NCBI RefSeq assembly: GCF_964275005.1
Contig: NW_027307649.1
Span: 883,001-947,000, forward strand
DNA from: Diadema setosum
Lineage: Eukaryota; Echinodermata; Echinoidea; Diadematoida; Diadematidae
Reading direction: 5' to 3'
DNA length: 64,000 nt
The translations under genes and the position numbers were made by a program. The notes beneath the pieces are model-generated. The model ran no database searches, was not told the DNA's origin, and saw only the letters and a list, made by a program, of their open reading frames with translations. The number at the start of each line of letters is the position of its first letter. Position 1 is the first letter of the stretch. Positions 31,221 through 43,839 of this stretch are shown piece by piece.

Positions 31221-32685
31221 AATCATAAATTATATTTATATGTATATATATACATTGTATATCAGAAAAAAGATCATCCAACTTTGGAGGGCTACTATTT
31301 CACCATTGTCAGCTATGGAGAGCTTAATGTTGGTTGTGAGGAAAGAGAGACTCCTCTTCTTTCCATTGATACTTAATTATATTGACTAATGTCACGCATG
31401 ACTGAGTACATGAACTTTAAAGACAACAATGACAAATTGCACTTTTTCCAAGCTTTATCACCATGAAGTCCATTTTTATTCTGTTCACATTCAACACAGC
31501 TCGCAGCGACAAACCATGTCATGAATATAAAGAGAGAAAAATTGATAATTGGTAGCCTTGAGTTATCAAGATATGGACAACGTGGCTATGTTGAACGTTA
31601 TGGACCATAAACGGCTAAAAGAAACCCTAAACACAAACCTGCAGTTGTGTAGGCTCATAAAAGGCTAAAAGAAACCCTAAACACAAACCTGCAGTTGTGT
31701 AGGCTGGCTTGTTAATTTGACCATTTTCACTGACAGATCTCATCCACTCAGCGAGACATTCATTGTTTCTTTCACGATAACACTCAAACTTGGAAATAGC
31801 TCATGTGCTCAGTCGTGTATGACATTATTTTGTCAACATAATTAGGTACCATTTGATGAGGAAGAGTTCTTCTTTCCTCACAACCAACATTGTGCTCTCC
31901 ATAGCGGTTACAGCTCGTTATTCCGAAGGTTCTTTGCTCCGAAGGTTCGTTATTCCGAAGGTTCGTTATTCCGAAGATTCGTTATTCCGAAGGTTCGTTA
32001 ATCCGAAAATGAAATAAGATTCGTTATTCAGAAGGTTCATTAATCCGAAAATGATACAAGGTTCGTTATTCCGAAGCTTCGTTTAATAATCCGAAAATTA
32101 AATAAGATCTGCTATTCCGAAAGTTCGTTAATCCGCAAACGAAATAAGGAACGTTAATCCGAAAATGTAATACGGTTCGTTATTCCGAAGGTTCGTTAAT
32201 CCGAAAATGAAATAAGGTTCGTTATTCAGAAAGTTCGTTGATCCGAAAATAATAATAGGATCGTTATTCCGAAGGTTCGTTAATCCGAGAATGAAACAAG
32301 GTTCGTTATTCTGAAGGTTCGTTGATCCGAAAATAAGAATAGGCTCGTTATTCCGAAGGTTCGTTGATCCGAAATAAAATATGACTCTTAAATTCCGAAT
32401 AAAGGAGTAAAATTCTTGTCGTGACAAAATATTGTGTTTTGATTACAATACTGTCTTATGTGTTCGTTGACACCTTTCATTCCTCATCTCTTTCAATTTC
32501 TATATATACCCTTGACCTTATTAACTCGACGTCTTTTACGGTCATGTGCGTTACATTATTCATTTTCTAAGAAGAAATGCATGTATATAAAAGAAACTAC
32601 AACTTTTCTGTGTAAAACTCGATTTTGGACACATAGTAAGGTGTATACTGTGTGGATATTTAAGTTAGGATACCCATTGTTAGAA

Positions 32686-32752
<67 letters not shown>

Positions 32753-32864
32753 AGAGCTGTCAGTTTGCATGCATTTCACTTTCTTTAAACACACGATTTT
32801 TTTTTCTTGGGGTGGGGGGGGGGTGGCCGCGGTCACCGTCTTAAAAGGGGAAGGCATATTCCAA

Positions 32865-33210
32865 CTTTCTTTTGTGAGATAATGAAAAACTGCTTATGAA
32901 ATATGAAAGAGCATGTAATTGTACAAGGACTTCAAAGTTTATTCGATGAAATTGGTTCTGAAATGGCTGAGATATCCACAGCAAACGGATCCTAATAAAA
33001 CGTTGGGCCCACCTTTTGTTTAGCCCATTGTGTTTTACATTTTTGTTTGTGTATCCTGGCCATTTCAAAAACCAATTTTGATACAACAAACTTTGAATTT
33101 ATTTTAGAATTGTATCCTTTTTGAATTTCTCAGGTGATTCCTAATTGTCTTGCCAAAAGTTAAAATTTGCATCTCCCATCTCAACCAAAACTATATTATC
33201 CCTTTAGAAT
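32865..33210. mobile_element. Diverged AAAGGGATGGTA-type MITE
   Basis: Shares TTTATTCGATGAAATTGGTT, GAAATGGCTGAGATATC and the right end CATCTCAACCAAAACTATA with the palindromic MITE copies at 43392 and 53976. Confidence 0.6.
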
Positions 33211-34142
33211 GCCTTGCCTCTATGAAATAACCATGATTCTGTATAAGACATTAATACCCCCAGAAGATCGATACAAGCCTCAACACACATACACACAGAC
33301 ACAAAATAAAAAGGGGACTAACTGCAAGCACCTCACGAAAACAAGACACACCGCGTCACTTGATATTTGTACAAAAAAAAATGTATGTATAGATGTTGCC
33401 GATTATATAGGTCGTTATCATACGAACAATCATAATCATGATTCTGAGTGCTAAAAATAACCATTATGAAGGTGGACGATTTGAGCTCATAATGAACCGC
33501 TGCACATCGAAGATCCCGACTACAGTATGGGGAAGGTGGGACATGGAATGGAGCACTAATATTTCAAACTTACAAAATGATGTCCTCATTGACTCAACAA
33601 CAGTAAAAAAAAAAAAATAACGGTTTGAGATACACGTTGTACTGTTGTATGAACTTAATCATGTAAACGAAAAAACGACCAAACCACTGTAAAATTTCAA
33701 GGAAACTCGAAGCAAATTTTACAAAAGTAATATCAAACTTGCCCCATCTCTGGGGATAATGGCACTGAAAGGGCTTACTCGACATAGTATGTCAACCGCT
33801 ATGAAGGAAATTCTTCCTCCCTTTCATCTTTTTTTTTTTCAGTTTTAAAGTGAAAAAAAGCGATGTGTTGAAAACCTCATGATGTCATATTTAAGTTTGA
33901 TTCCTGCTTGTTACTGTAAAAAATGAAGACATTACCTTTATTTTCCCATTTTTACTCCCTCATACATAGTTCGTGCTAACGAGAACGCGGTCTTCTCCCC
34001 TCCCCCCCCCCTCTCTCTCTCTCTCTCTCTCCTGCCAACATAATGAACAAGTTGTTCAATCTGTGTAAAAGCACCACATTCGGCTTATAATATTCAAACA
34101 GATTTTGCTAATGAGCCTTTCTGAAATCTGGCGTCTTCTCCC

Positions 34143-34440
34143 GTTGCCATGGCAACATTAAAAAAAAATCGCGTGTTTCCAGTGATATGATACCATTGTT
34201 AAAGAAAAGTGGTTCACTTTATAGTGCTGGAATTATTTGTTCTATTGCAATACAAGTCCAAATTATTCCCTTATTTCTTCTCATGTTGCCATAGTAACAC
34301 ATTTTTTTGAAAAAAATATACCTTTACTCATTTTACAGTAGCAAGGGTGCCAAAAGTGACTAAAGATTTATGGACTTACAGCCACCTGTTCAAATGCAAT
34401 CGAAATGGGAATGATAAACAATCGCTGTTGCCATGGTAAC
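34143..34440. repeat. 142-bp repeat with X-box-like palindromes
   Basis: GTTGCCATGGCAAC (34143-34156), GTTGCCATAGTAAC (34285-34298) and GTTGCCATGGTAAC (34427-34440) are spaced by exactly 142 bases each. The spacers share short blocks (TGTTC..ATGCAAT). The motif matches the RFX X-box consensus GTNRCC(N)0-3RGYAAC. Lies inside the 4.28 kb element. Confidence 0.6.
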
Positions 34441-36255
34441 ACTTAAAAGTTCCGGAAACTACAATGTTTTTATAATGAAATAATGTAAAAACTTGAAGTA
34501 AGTGTCTGAAAATATCTCTTTCAGTTTAAAGCTTTGTTTCCCATTAGTATCTTGGTTATACAAAGTCACATTTTCCCTAGGGCATGGTGATTGGTATAGC
34601 AACGACTGTGCAGAAATATTGATAGAACAAGAGCACTGGCATCAACCATAGCTTATATCACTAAATACACAATGCTCCAACTATGGCTCACTGAAACTAA
34701 AACTTAGTGGTCTAGCGTTTACTATGATGCCTGTTTAGCAATCATGAAGCTCCAAATATTTTTCCATACTTGCTTGAACATCCAGTTATTAGAACGTTCC
34801 AACGATATATACCATAAGTAATATAAGAACAATAATTTCTGTATGAAAGGAAACTATTTTCATAAGCTTGGGAGTAGGCTGGGACGTCGTCCTAGCCCCG
34901 AACCCCAAGCTGTAATGCGCTTGAATGACGGCTAAAGTGATTGTGCATCTTATTTAATGGAATGGCCTATAATTCGAACTTCCATCTTCAAATATAAAGA
35001 ATATCAACCTGAGAATCAACCTTTGTCAGGTATAATAATTATAGACAAATACAATGTGCAGCGTCATATACATACCTTTGAAAAGAATGCTACAGCGCCC
35101 ATGGTAAAAGGGATGGTGTTGTATTGGTTTAGGTGAGGATTCAGCATTTAATATTTTGCGAGATACTTAGAAACTGCTTTATGAAAAGGTAAAGAGCATA
35201 CAATTCTAAGGTGAGTTCAACGTTTATGTGATAAAACAACAACAACACTTTTCACTATGAATCTAGTAATAATCAGACTTGCCCTGCGTTATCTATCAAT
35301 AATACTTTTTAGTCTTGTCAATACGTATTTATCAATATCTGTATTAGTCTTATCGTCATTACTGTTATTATCATTAAAAATGTGAAGGTGTCTGATGGTA
35401 GGATATAGAAAAATCACACAGCCCCCTATGCCCTGGATCGTTGCTAAGGTAAATAATTGTTCAGACTGAATTAGAATCAAGATTCTTGTTTACGCCACTT
35501 CTTCACGCAACACGACGTGCTTTAGCTGAAAATATACACGTGTATCATCCTCCCCGAGACATATCGAATTTTCATTGCAAGCATTTTTTTTTTTACGACA
35601 ACTTATTTTATTATCACAGTGAATATATTTCATTTTCGGAATTACGAACCTCATTTCATTTTCGGATTAACGAACCTTATTTCAATTTCGGATTAACGAG
35701 CCTCATTTCATTTTCGGATTAACGAGCCTTCGGAATAACGAATTTTATGATATATTCGGATTAACGAACCTTCAGAATAACGGACCCTATTTCATTTTCG
35801 AATCAGCGAACCTTCGGAATAACGAACCTTCGAAATAGCGACCCTTTATTTCATTTTCGGATTAACGAACCTTCAGAATACCGAATCTCATTTCATTTTC
35901 GGATTAACGAACCTTTGGAATAACGGACCCTATTTCATTTTCGGATTTACGGGCCTTCGGAATAGCGAAATCTATTGCATTTTCGGATCAACGAACCTTC
36001 GGAATAACGCCACAAATGTTCGGATTAACGAACCCTTTTTCATTTTCGGATTAACGAACCCTTTTTCACTTTCGGATTAACGAACCTCTATAGGTATATA
36101 AAATTTGCGTGTTTCGGATCAAAGAACCTCGGAATAACGACCCTTCGGAACAACGAACCTTCGGAATAACGAACAGCAGCCCTCCATAGCAGCTCACAGG
36201 TTTAAAATAGTAGCCTTCCACATTTGGATTACCTATTTTTATATGCACTGTAAAA

Positions 36256-36302
<47 letters not shown>

Positions 36303-38137
36303 TACATATATATATAAAATTGGTATATTGAAATATTCTAACCCTTTTAAAGAGTGAAAGGGAGAAAAGAGCGCGTTAAAAAATTTCGGTCACTCATGCG
36401 TGCTATGTTTTGTTTCCGAGTGAAAACACTGCCTGCCGAAAGAATATGGTCCAGAAAAGTGCTAATATCTTGATTTCGGTTTTGTTTTAAGCCGTCGAAT
36501 TTTGACACTAGGCCTTTTTTTTTCTGGTTTGTCAACTTTACTTACTACATTGTGTCTTAGTCTATCACAAAGAATCCTATATGTGTGTGTGTGTGGGGGG
36601 GGGGGTGTGGATTTGAATTGGGTGGTCATATAAAGGGTGGCCCAAAACGAACGAAACACCTAAGATCTTGAATTTCAGCAATATTGTTGCAAGCATGTCA
36701 TTATTTTGCATAGTATTGGAAAGGCCATTCTGTTTCCAATAGAATGACACTAAGTTCTTTAATTTTGGTTAATGCGTTACGATTTTAGGACTATTTTTGT
36801 CAACCCTTGCAATTTTCCAAATGTGATAATTTTGCACTCTCAGATATACCGAAACCAGCGACAATTCGGCTGCCATAGAACCAGTAGCGTTCACAATGTG
36901 TGGAATGTGGGGCTGACGGTGTCATTGTCATTGTCCGTTATCATTGTGAATGAGACGAGGTTTTTTCACAGGCATGATTGGCAGTGACGTGAGTTCATAA
37001 GTGGTTTAGCAATAAAGCCCGTACTTTTAATCAAGTGTACATTGAAAAATACAAAGAGAACTGAGGATATTGCGTGTCGTTGTTGTTATTTTAAAGAGCG
37101 AAAGAAGAGAGAGAGAGAGAAATGGGGCCCTAGAATTGCGTGTCGGTTTACAATTAAATTGATTCATGATATTCATTATGCTTGCTTTTCTTTGTAGTTT
37201 TCATCCATCTGAACACAATAATAGAGGTCAGACAGCCCAGACTGGGAATTTTTAAAGTCGGCCAGCCACATTGTTAAATCGTGTCTTTAAATTTTCTTCA
37301 CAAAAGAGGTCTAAGAGTCGTGGGTTAGCGAAGACATCTCTGCAACTAGCAAAATCTACAGTCGGGAACTAGTTTCAAGCCCGGTGAGATAATGAGTACC
37401 CATAATCATAAACAGAAACAGCAATATTCTCAGTTCCCATTGGTCTGCTGGACAAAAAAAAAAGATAATAACAAAAGAATGAAAAGAGGAGGGGGGGTTG
37501 AAGAACACTTATATAGTGCTGAATGTTTGGCTTCAGTGAATAAAATAACTTTTATAAAGAACATTTTTTTTTTTATATGAAAGCATAAGTGCATATCGCA
37601 GAAGGAACTTTAAGTCTTGTTTCACATGAGATTCCATCAATGTCCAAAACAGTGAATGCCTTGACCTAAAACCTAGCGTGCAATGAATGGAAGGGGAGTA
37701 TAGTGAATTGCTCATTTAATGGACAAATTATTACTAAAGCGCACAGCGCATTATATTCTTGATCCATCTTTAAGCCCATAATTAGAACATGCACAATTCC
37801 CTTTTGCTTTCTGTTTGTTTTCCTATCTTTCCTTCCTTATTGTAATTTCTTTCGTTAGGAAGGAAAGCTCTTAGGAAAGAAATCGAGTAGTGGTTTTTTT
37901 TTGTTTTTGTTTTTGTTTTATTTGATTGCACCTTCTTCCTGCAGCTCTTGATATCATAACTAGAGTTCACTAAACTTTGTATGAATGGTTGCACGGCAAA
38001 AGAACGAGAGTGAAACAAGTGAACACGGGATAGCGCTTGCACTTGTTCATGAAGTGACCCAGAATCCTGGAAAAGATTCAAAAATGATTGCATGCAGCAC
38101 TGGGAATTCAGAGTGAACTATTTCACCGCAAACCACG

Positions 38138-40885
38138 ATGGCTGGAAGCGTTGTTTTTACAGTTTTAACTACAGTGATGACTTTGTCATGTATTGCTGGC
38201 CACTGGGTACAATCTCCTCCCAAATGCTCCATCTCTTATCCGGGCCCCTTTCCGCGAGTAGACTGCTCTCACCTCAAACTCTCAGCTGTTCCCCAGAATC
38301 TTCCAGACGACGTCTACAATCTTGACTTATCATACAACAATATTTTGACCATCACCAACATGTCGTTTGCTGCATATGGAAAGCTCCAAGTCCTGCTTTT
38401 GCGATGGAACGCGCTGACTCAGATCGAGGGAAATTCGTTCGAGCATCTCCTAGACTTGAGAGTGGTTTATATGAACTTCAACAACATCAGCCGACTTCCA
38501 GATGCCCTCTTTCATAACAATCTTCATCTGTCAATCCTTGAGCTATCTCATAATAGACTGACCGACATCCCAAATAACGCTCTTGAGTCCATTAGAGCCT
38601 TGAAGTTTATTTACCTCGGCCACAACCTGATCACAAACATCAGTTTCGCTCAATTCTCATCCTGCCAACACCTATTTAAGATTGATCTCACAAACAACAA
38701 GATCACGCATCTTCATCAGGAGAGTTTTGCTGCTATTTGGAACTGTACAATAGACCGTCTCGACCTGGCCTTCAACAAAGTATCGGAACTTCCCAAAGAA
38801 CTCTTTTCGAATTTCCGTAACCTGACGGGTCTCTATTTGAACCACTTTAACCTTCTAATATTCGACATGAGAGCCTTCATGGGAAATTATAACATCAGTT
38901 ATGTGGTGATCAACAGCGCAAAAATTCACACTATTATACCTCTCACCTGCCAACGTCTAGACTTTCCTAATTTGGCATCAATTAGTCTTGGGCTGAATCA
39001 ACTCTCTCAAATACAGAGCAACGCATTTAGGGGGTTTAGAAACCTACGACATTTGAATCTCAGGGACAACAGGATAAACTTGATCACTAATAGCTCATTC
39101 TGTGGATTGAATTCACTCATATACTTGAATCTGAAAGGAAACAAACTTTCACACTTGCCTCTTCGTGCGTTCGCCTGTACAAAAAAGCTACAATTTCTCA
39201 GGCTGGACAGCAATGACATAAGAGTGTTGGATCCTTCTGTACTTAATGGCGTTCGCTATCTTAAATATATTGATCTTTTCGGCAATAAAATAGAGAAGCT
39301 TGCAGGACCATGGCATCTGCCTTCTTTACGGAAACTGAAACTGCAAAAAAACGAAATATATTCTTTGAATAAAAACACATTTGAAGGAATGTCCCATGTG
39401 CAAGAGGTCAACCTAACCGCTAATAATATCAGAAACATCTCCAAAGATACATTTATCGGGCTCACTTCCCTAAAATCTATTGATCTGTCTTTTCAACCGT
39501 TTATCGAACTTGATGGTACTTTTGAAAAGTTGGAGAACCTCGAGAACCTAACGTTCTTGAAAACAATTATTAAGTTTGCGTCACTAAATCAATTTACATA
39601 TGCAAGCTCTATGAGAACACTCGTCATGCCACTCGCAAAGTTGAGTGTCACAGACCTGGTAAGTAATCATGAACATTTATCCGTTTTCTTCGGGTTAGAC
39701 TCACTAACATCCCTCGATCTATGGGGAAATAAGTTGGTAAACTTGCACGAGTACCCTTGGGTTTTTAAACCTTTACGTCAGCTGCAAATGATTAACCTAA
39801 GCGATAATCGAATCGCCGTTTTGAAAGCAGGGATGTTCTCTCACCTATCGTCTTTAACACACCTATTGCTGTATTCAAACGAAATCCAGAAAATCGACCC
39901 ACATGCTTTTGGAGGACTGGGATTCTTACGGCAATTGCTTCTGCAGGATAATGTGATATCTCTGTTTGAGAAAAATCTACTCATTTACACACCGAATCTC
40001 ACAAGGTTGTACCTTCATAATAATCATCTCACTACAATTTCTGCAAACACATACTTTCCAGAGACTCTTGTGCGCCTTGATATCTCCCACAATCCTTTCA
40101 CTTGTGACTGCAGCTTGGCATGGTTCCAAAACTGGCTCCATACCACCCACGTCAATGCCTCCCCCTTTAACGAAACCCTGTGCTCACAGTCTTCCTTCAA
40201 AGAAATTGTGAACCTGCCACTTGAAGCATTCTATCCAGGTGACTTTTGTGGAATCAACGCACCACTCATCTCTGGACTTATCTCCGGCAGTGTCATAGTA
40301 ACGTTACTGGGCCTTTTGATTTACAGAAAACGCTGGTGGTTGAACTACAAAATCTTCCTGCTGAAGCTTTTTGTCTTGGGGTATAAGCAACAAGAAGAAG
40401 ACGTACACGCAAATGACTATGAGTATGAGCTCAACATCATGTGCCAAGATGGTGATGATGACTGGGTTCACGGTGTCTTCAGACCTGCACTGGAAGAGAG
40501 AATGCCCCATCTCCAACGGGTTGCCTATGGCGACGAAGCTCTCAGAGTTTCAATGTACTACATTGATGCTGTTCACCACATCATCGAGACCAGCTACAAG
40601 ACTGTTCTCTTGATTAGCAACCACTGTGTTGATGATGCCTGGTTCATCACCAAGGTCAGAGTGGCTCTGGAGCATGTGAATGAAACAGGACTTGACAAGG
40701 TGATCCTGGTATTTTTGGAAGACATACCAGATGAGCGGCTGCCATACCTGGTAAGACTCTTTCTGAGCAGAAACAGGCCTAACTTGGTTTGGACAGAGGA
40801 CCACGATGGGCAGGACTTGTTCTGGGCCTATTTTGAGAAGAGCATGCAGACAAATCCACAGATCAATCATGTTTTTCCGATCTAA
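38138..40885 (+). CDS. TLR: Toll-like receptor, copy 2 (intact, 915 aa)
   Basis: Paralogue of copy 1 with the same length and layout: signal peptide 1-23, LRR N-cap, about 23 LRRs, LRR C-cap (NPFTCDC to GDFC), transmembrane helix 708-729, TIR 761-905. About 50 residue changes against copy 1 by eye; they cluster in LRRs near 273-314 (for example CQRLDFPNLASISLGLNQL), while the TIR from about 790 on is identical except near the last residues (NPQINH). Box 1 is YEYELNIMCQDGDDDW; box 2 again lacks RDxxPG. Two LRR-face changes remove or add charges (LEDNKIAL to LRDNRINL). The upstream block is disturbed: the conserved splice donor seen before copies 1 and 3 is missing here and a 4.28 kb element lies upstream. 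A poly(A) signal AATAAA is at 41226-41231. Confidence 0.97.
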   Translation: MAGSVVFTVLTTVMTLSCIAGHWVQSPPKCSISYPGPFPRVDCSHLKLSAVPQNLPDDVYNLDLSYNNILTITNMSFAAYGKLQVLLLRWNALTQIEGNSFEHLLDLRVVYMNFNNISRLPDALFHNNLHLSILELSHNRLTDIPNNALESIRALKFIYLGHNLITNISFAQFSSCQHLFKIDLTNNKITHLHQESFAAIWNCTIDRLDLAFNKVSELPKELFSNFRNLTGLYLNHFNLLIFDMRAFMGNYNISYVVINSAKIHTIIPLTCQRLDFPNLASISLGLNQLSQIQSNAFRGFRNLRHLNLRDNRINLITNSSFCGLNSLIYLNLKGNKLSHLPLRAFACTKKLQFLRLDSNDIRVLDPSVLNGVRYLKYIDLFGNKIEKLAGPWHLPSLRKLKLQKNEIYSLNKNTFEGMSHVQEVNLTANNIRNISKDTFIGLTSLKSIDLSFQPFIELDGTFEKLENLENLTFLKTIIKFASLNQFTYASSMRTLVMPLAKLSVTDLVSNHEHLSVFFGLDSLTSLDLWGNKLVNLHEYPWVFKPLRQLQMINLSDNRIAVLKAGMFSHLSSLTHLLLYSNEIQKIDPHAFGGLGFLRQLLLQDNVISLFEKNLLIYTPNLTRLYLHNNHLTTISANTYFPETLVRLDISHNPFTCDCSLAWFQNWLHTTHVNASPFNETLCSQSSFKEIVNLPLEAFYPGDFCGINAPLISGLISGSVIVTLLGLLIYRKRWWLNYKIFLLKLFVLGYKQQEEDVHANDYEYELNIMCQDGDDDWVHGVFRPALEERMPHLQRVAYGDEALRVSMYYIDAVHHIIETSYKTVLLISNHCVDDAWFITKVRVALEHVNETGLDKVILVFLEDIPDERLPYLVRLFLSRNRPNLVWTEDHDGQDLFWAYFEKSMQTNPQINHVFPI

Positions 40886-42901
40886 CTGGAATCAAGATAT
40901 GAAAATGACTGATATCCTGCTTCCTAACATTTACAGTACAAAGTAATCGATTTGAACACAAAGTCTTTGCATATCATGCCCCTGTAACATGTTCTGTAAC
41001 ATTTCTATCACACGGAAGAAGGTCGAAGATTGACATCATTATTTCCCTTTAATCTATGTTCAATTATCAGGGCACGATTAAGTCAATTTTCACGAAACCT
41101 ACAAAACACAGCAGAAAATGTATCTTCAATCATTTATTTGAAGCGTGTGACTTTCCTAGGGGGCTGCAGCCTGGCCCCAGCCAACGCAGTTGTAGTTTCC
41201 TACACAAACAACAAAAATATGAAAAAATAAACAAAATGGAGAAAAATCATGACTTCCAGATGGTACCAGATTCTTCGGGGGGCGGGGGGGGGGGACTGAG
41301 CATTACCCTTTGACCCAACAAAGAGCACTAGGACCTACTCTTTAAAAAAAAATATACAGTGTATATTTTAATTTGTATTCATTCACTCCACATGTAATTG
41401 TTTGAATTATAAGATTTAGTTTTCATCATGTCACTTATAGATTTACTATGATTTGGATGGATGTTCTTGTATGTGCGCAAGGACTCCTTGGTGTGCGTAA
41501 CCCGAGTGGGTAAAGTTGTTTAGGCATTTGATGTTAGCGTCTTAGACTTCCTTACGTTCATATGAAATGTGTATTGTTTGAATATACATACAGTAATCAG
41601 TTTTATGAATGTTGAATACGGATTATTTTTCTACTATTTACATTTCCTTTACTTTTCCTTATTTGTAATTTTGTTTCAGTCAACAATGTTGCTTCCGTTA
41701 ACTTTACTTTCCTTGCTTTGACTTTTGCCAATTCCCTCTTCTGTGTTTTTGAATAGTAATTTTCCAAAGTTGTATGTAAAAATTTTCGTATATCATACTG
41801 ATATTTACTCTTAGTGGATTTCCTCCACCTGAATGAGATGGGAGTACTGTATGGCATATAACTAGAAAATCATGCTTAGGTGTGATGATACGCAATAACA
41901 ATAGGACCTGTAAAAATTACATTTGCAGGTATGTAACCAATGAACTGCACTTATTTGTTTCTGTTCAATACAGTATGTAAAAGATAAGCTGTGCTTAGAA
42001 AATGTTCAAGAGTGATTGAAAACTTCTGCAGAATAGATTATACTATCTCGTGGTCACATACCGGAATTACTACATTTATATCGCTGTATTAGGCCACAAT
42101 CTTTTTTTTTTTTCTTATTAGATCGGAAGACCCTCCCGATAGATGGTGCTGTAGATACACAGCAACGGTAATATAATTATGTACTCACAAAATCTGTCTG
42201 TTTTATACGATCAGAAGCAGAAGTGTGAGAGGTAAGCTCGGAGGAAAGTAGGTGGTATATCACATAATCTCTTTAACTTGATGACTTTCGTAATGTAGGA
42301 CCCTTTCATTCAAGTTCTCATTAACCTCCCTATGAAGTGCGTGGTGTGCTGATCTACGGCTCTATTCATCTACAATATCCTATACAAAACTCAGCTGGAT
42401 TACAATGACACGAGAATTTCCAATGAAATAACACATGTCTCGAGTACATTTTTTTTTTAATCCCATCATATAAAGAAAACCAAAGAGTGCAGCTGATACA
42501 TAGACAAATTACGCAAGTAAAAAAAAAAAAAAAAAAAAAAATCATAGCTAGATAAGTATCTTGGCAGAGAAATTATTAAAATTATTTAACAGATGATGAT
42601 GACACAGCGTCGAATAAACTCAGTTGAAACACTCCTCCCCCTGCATGCAATAATGGTTATGATGTTAGTGATTGAAGTGATATAAAGTAACAATGATAAC
42701 AGTGAAGCGTTCTCTAGGAGATTCTCAGAGACTTGTACAGAACCGAATGATTCCCCTACGCAATGGATTGAAATTTATTCTTCAAAATTAGCGTTGATTG
42801 ATATCTCACACAGCGATAATAAAACAAAAGCTAAATCATCTGCAAGGTATTAATTGGTATGTTTGATTGGTCAGTAAAGGAGAGAGAAATAGGTGGTTTT
42901 C
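40886..42901 (+). other. TLR copy 2 3' flank and cassette right part
   Basis: Homologous to 23856 onward and 52012 onward. AATAAA at 41226-41231 about 340 bases after the stop is the best poly(A) signal. A G-rich run (41278-41294) follows. About 480 bases at 41345-41860 are shared with copy 3 but missing in copy 1. No other gene recognised. Confidence 0.6.
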
Positions 42902-43183
42902 GGGTGCTGTTCGTTATTCCGAAGGTTCGCTATTCCGAACGTTCGTTATTCCGAAGGGTCGTTAATCCGAATCACGCGAATTCCCTGTACCTAGAGGTTC
43001 ATTAATCCGAAAATGGAAAAGGGTTTGTTAATCCAAAAATTTGTGGATTTATTCCGAAGGTTCGTTATTCCGAAGATTGGTTAATCCGAAAATGAAATTC
43101 GGAACAATGAACCTTCGGAATAACGAATCTTAGGAATAAAGAGCCTTCGGAATAACGAACCTTCGGAATAACGAGCTGTAACC
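42902..43183. mobile_element. Short TTCGTTATTCCGAAG foldback element
   Basis: 282 bp; ends GGGTGCTGTTCGTTATTCCG and CGGAATAACGAGCTGTAACC are inverse and match the ends of the 4.28 kb element. GGTTTTC/GGTTTTT flanks are a probable short target duplication; copy 3 has the empty site (AGGTGGTTTTTCTTTCTCGC, about 53760). Almost wholly made of terminal array units, so it is a minimal internal-deletion form. Confidence 0.75.
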
Positions 43184-43391
43184 GGTTTTTCTTTCTCGCT
43201 GCAAAGATTATATTGCATTATTAATATTATGTATACATGTTCTGTCTATCTGACCAACATGCAAAACGAAAAAGAAAATGCAAGTATATTCATAAGTGTT
43301 GTATGAGTACTTTCACAGGTGAATTAATGGTGCATATGTAGGTCTACAAGTTTTGTGTATTTCACTTGGCTTTTTCTAAGAATCTTTATCA

Positions 43392-43720
43392 AAGGGATGG
43401 TAAGATTTTGACTGAGATTGAGGGATTGAGATTCAACTTAATGTGAGATAATTAGAAACCACCCATGAAATATGAAAAAAAAATATACACTGGATTCTAA
43501 GAGGAATTGTGAGTTTATTTGATGAAATTCGATTTCGAAATGGCTGAGATATCTACAAACAAAGTAAAACAAAGTGGTCCTTATAAAAGGTGGGTCATGC
43601 CTTTTATCAGGACCTCTTTGTTTTTGGATAACTCGGACCATTTCAAAACCAATTTTCATCAAATAAACTTTGAATTCCTCTTAGAATGTGTATGCTCTTT
43701 CATATTTCATAAGAGGTTTA

Positions 43721-43761
<41 letters not shown>

Positions 43762-43806
43762 GGAAACCTGAAGCCCCATCTCAACCAAAACTATACCATC
43801 CATTTA
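43392..43806. mobile_element. AAAGGGATGGTA-ended palindromic MITE (complete)
   Basis: Starts AAAGGGATGGTAAGATTTTG and ends AAAACTATACCATCCATTTAA; arms pair over about 150 bp (ACACTGGATTCTAAGAGGAA... against CTCTTAGAATGTGTATG). A CA array (43723-43760) lies in the right arm. Shared with copy 3 at 53976-54382. Confidence 0.75.
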
Positions 43807-43839
43807 AGTAATGATGTCTACAATGAACATGACTGTACA

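Larger units (their letters stand above)
31906..36181. mobile_element. 4.28 kb element with inverted TTCGTTATTCCGAAG arrays
   Basis: Bounded by the 9-base direct repeat CTCCATAGC (31897-31905 and 36182-36190). Ends GGTTACAGCTCGTTATTCCG and (inverse) GGCTGCTGTTCGTTATTCCG match at 16 of 20. About 480 bp at the left (31912-32395) and 540 bp at the right (35637-36175) are arrays of TTCGTTAATCCGAAAATGAA-type units in opposite orientation. The 3.2 kb interior has no long frame; it holds a TA array, a diverged MITE (about 32865-33210), a TC array and an X-box-like repeat. It sits inside the foldback MITE of copy 2. Non-autonomous or decayed; family not identified. Confidence 0.75.
26851..43839 (+). 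repeat. TLR cassette, copy 2
   Basis: Same order as copy 1. It lacks what corresponds to 15145-16095 of copy 1 and carries four private insertions: a hAT-like element (27299-28627), a SINE (29642-29901), a 4.28 kb element (31906-36181) and a 282-bp relative of it (42902-43183). Its right end is cut at about 43839, where the sequence jumps into the middle of the next cassette's left block. Confidence 0.88.

Noticed and set aside
32128-32427. 99-codon minus-strand frame (FGSTNLRNNEP repeats)
   Set aside because: Translation of the TTCGTTAATCCGAAAATG array of a mobile element; no evidence of coding use.
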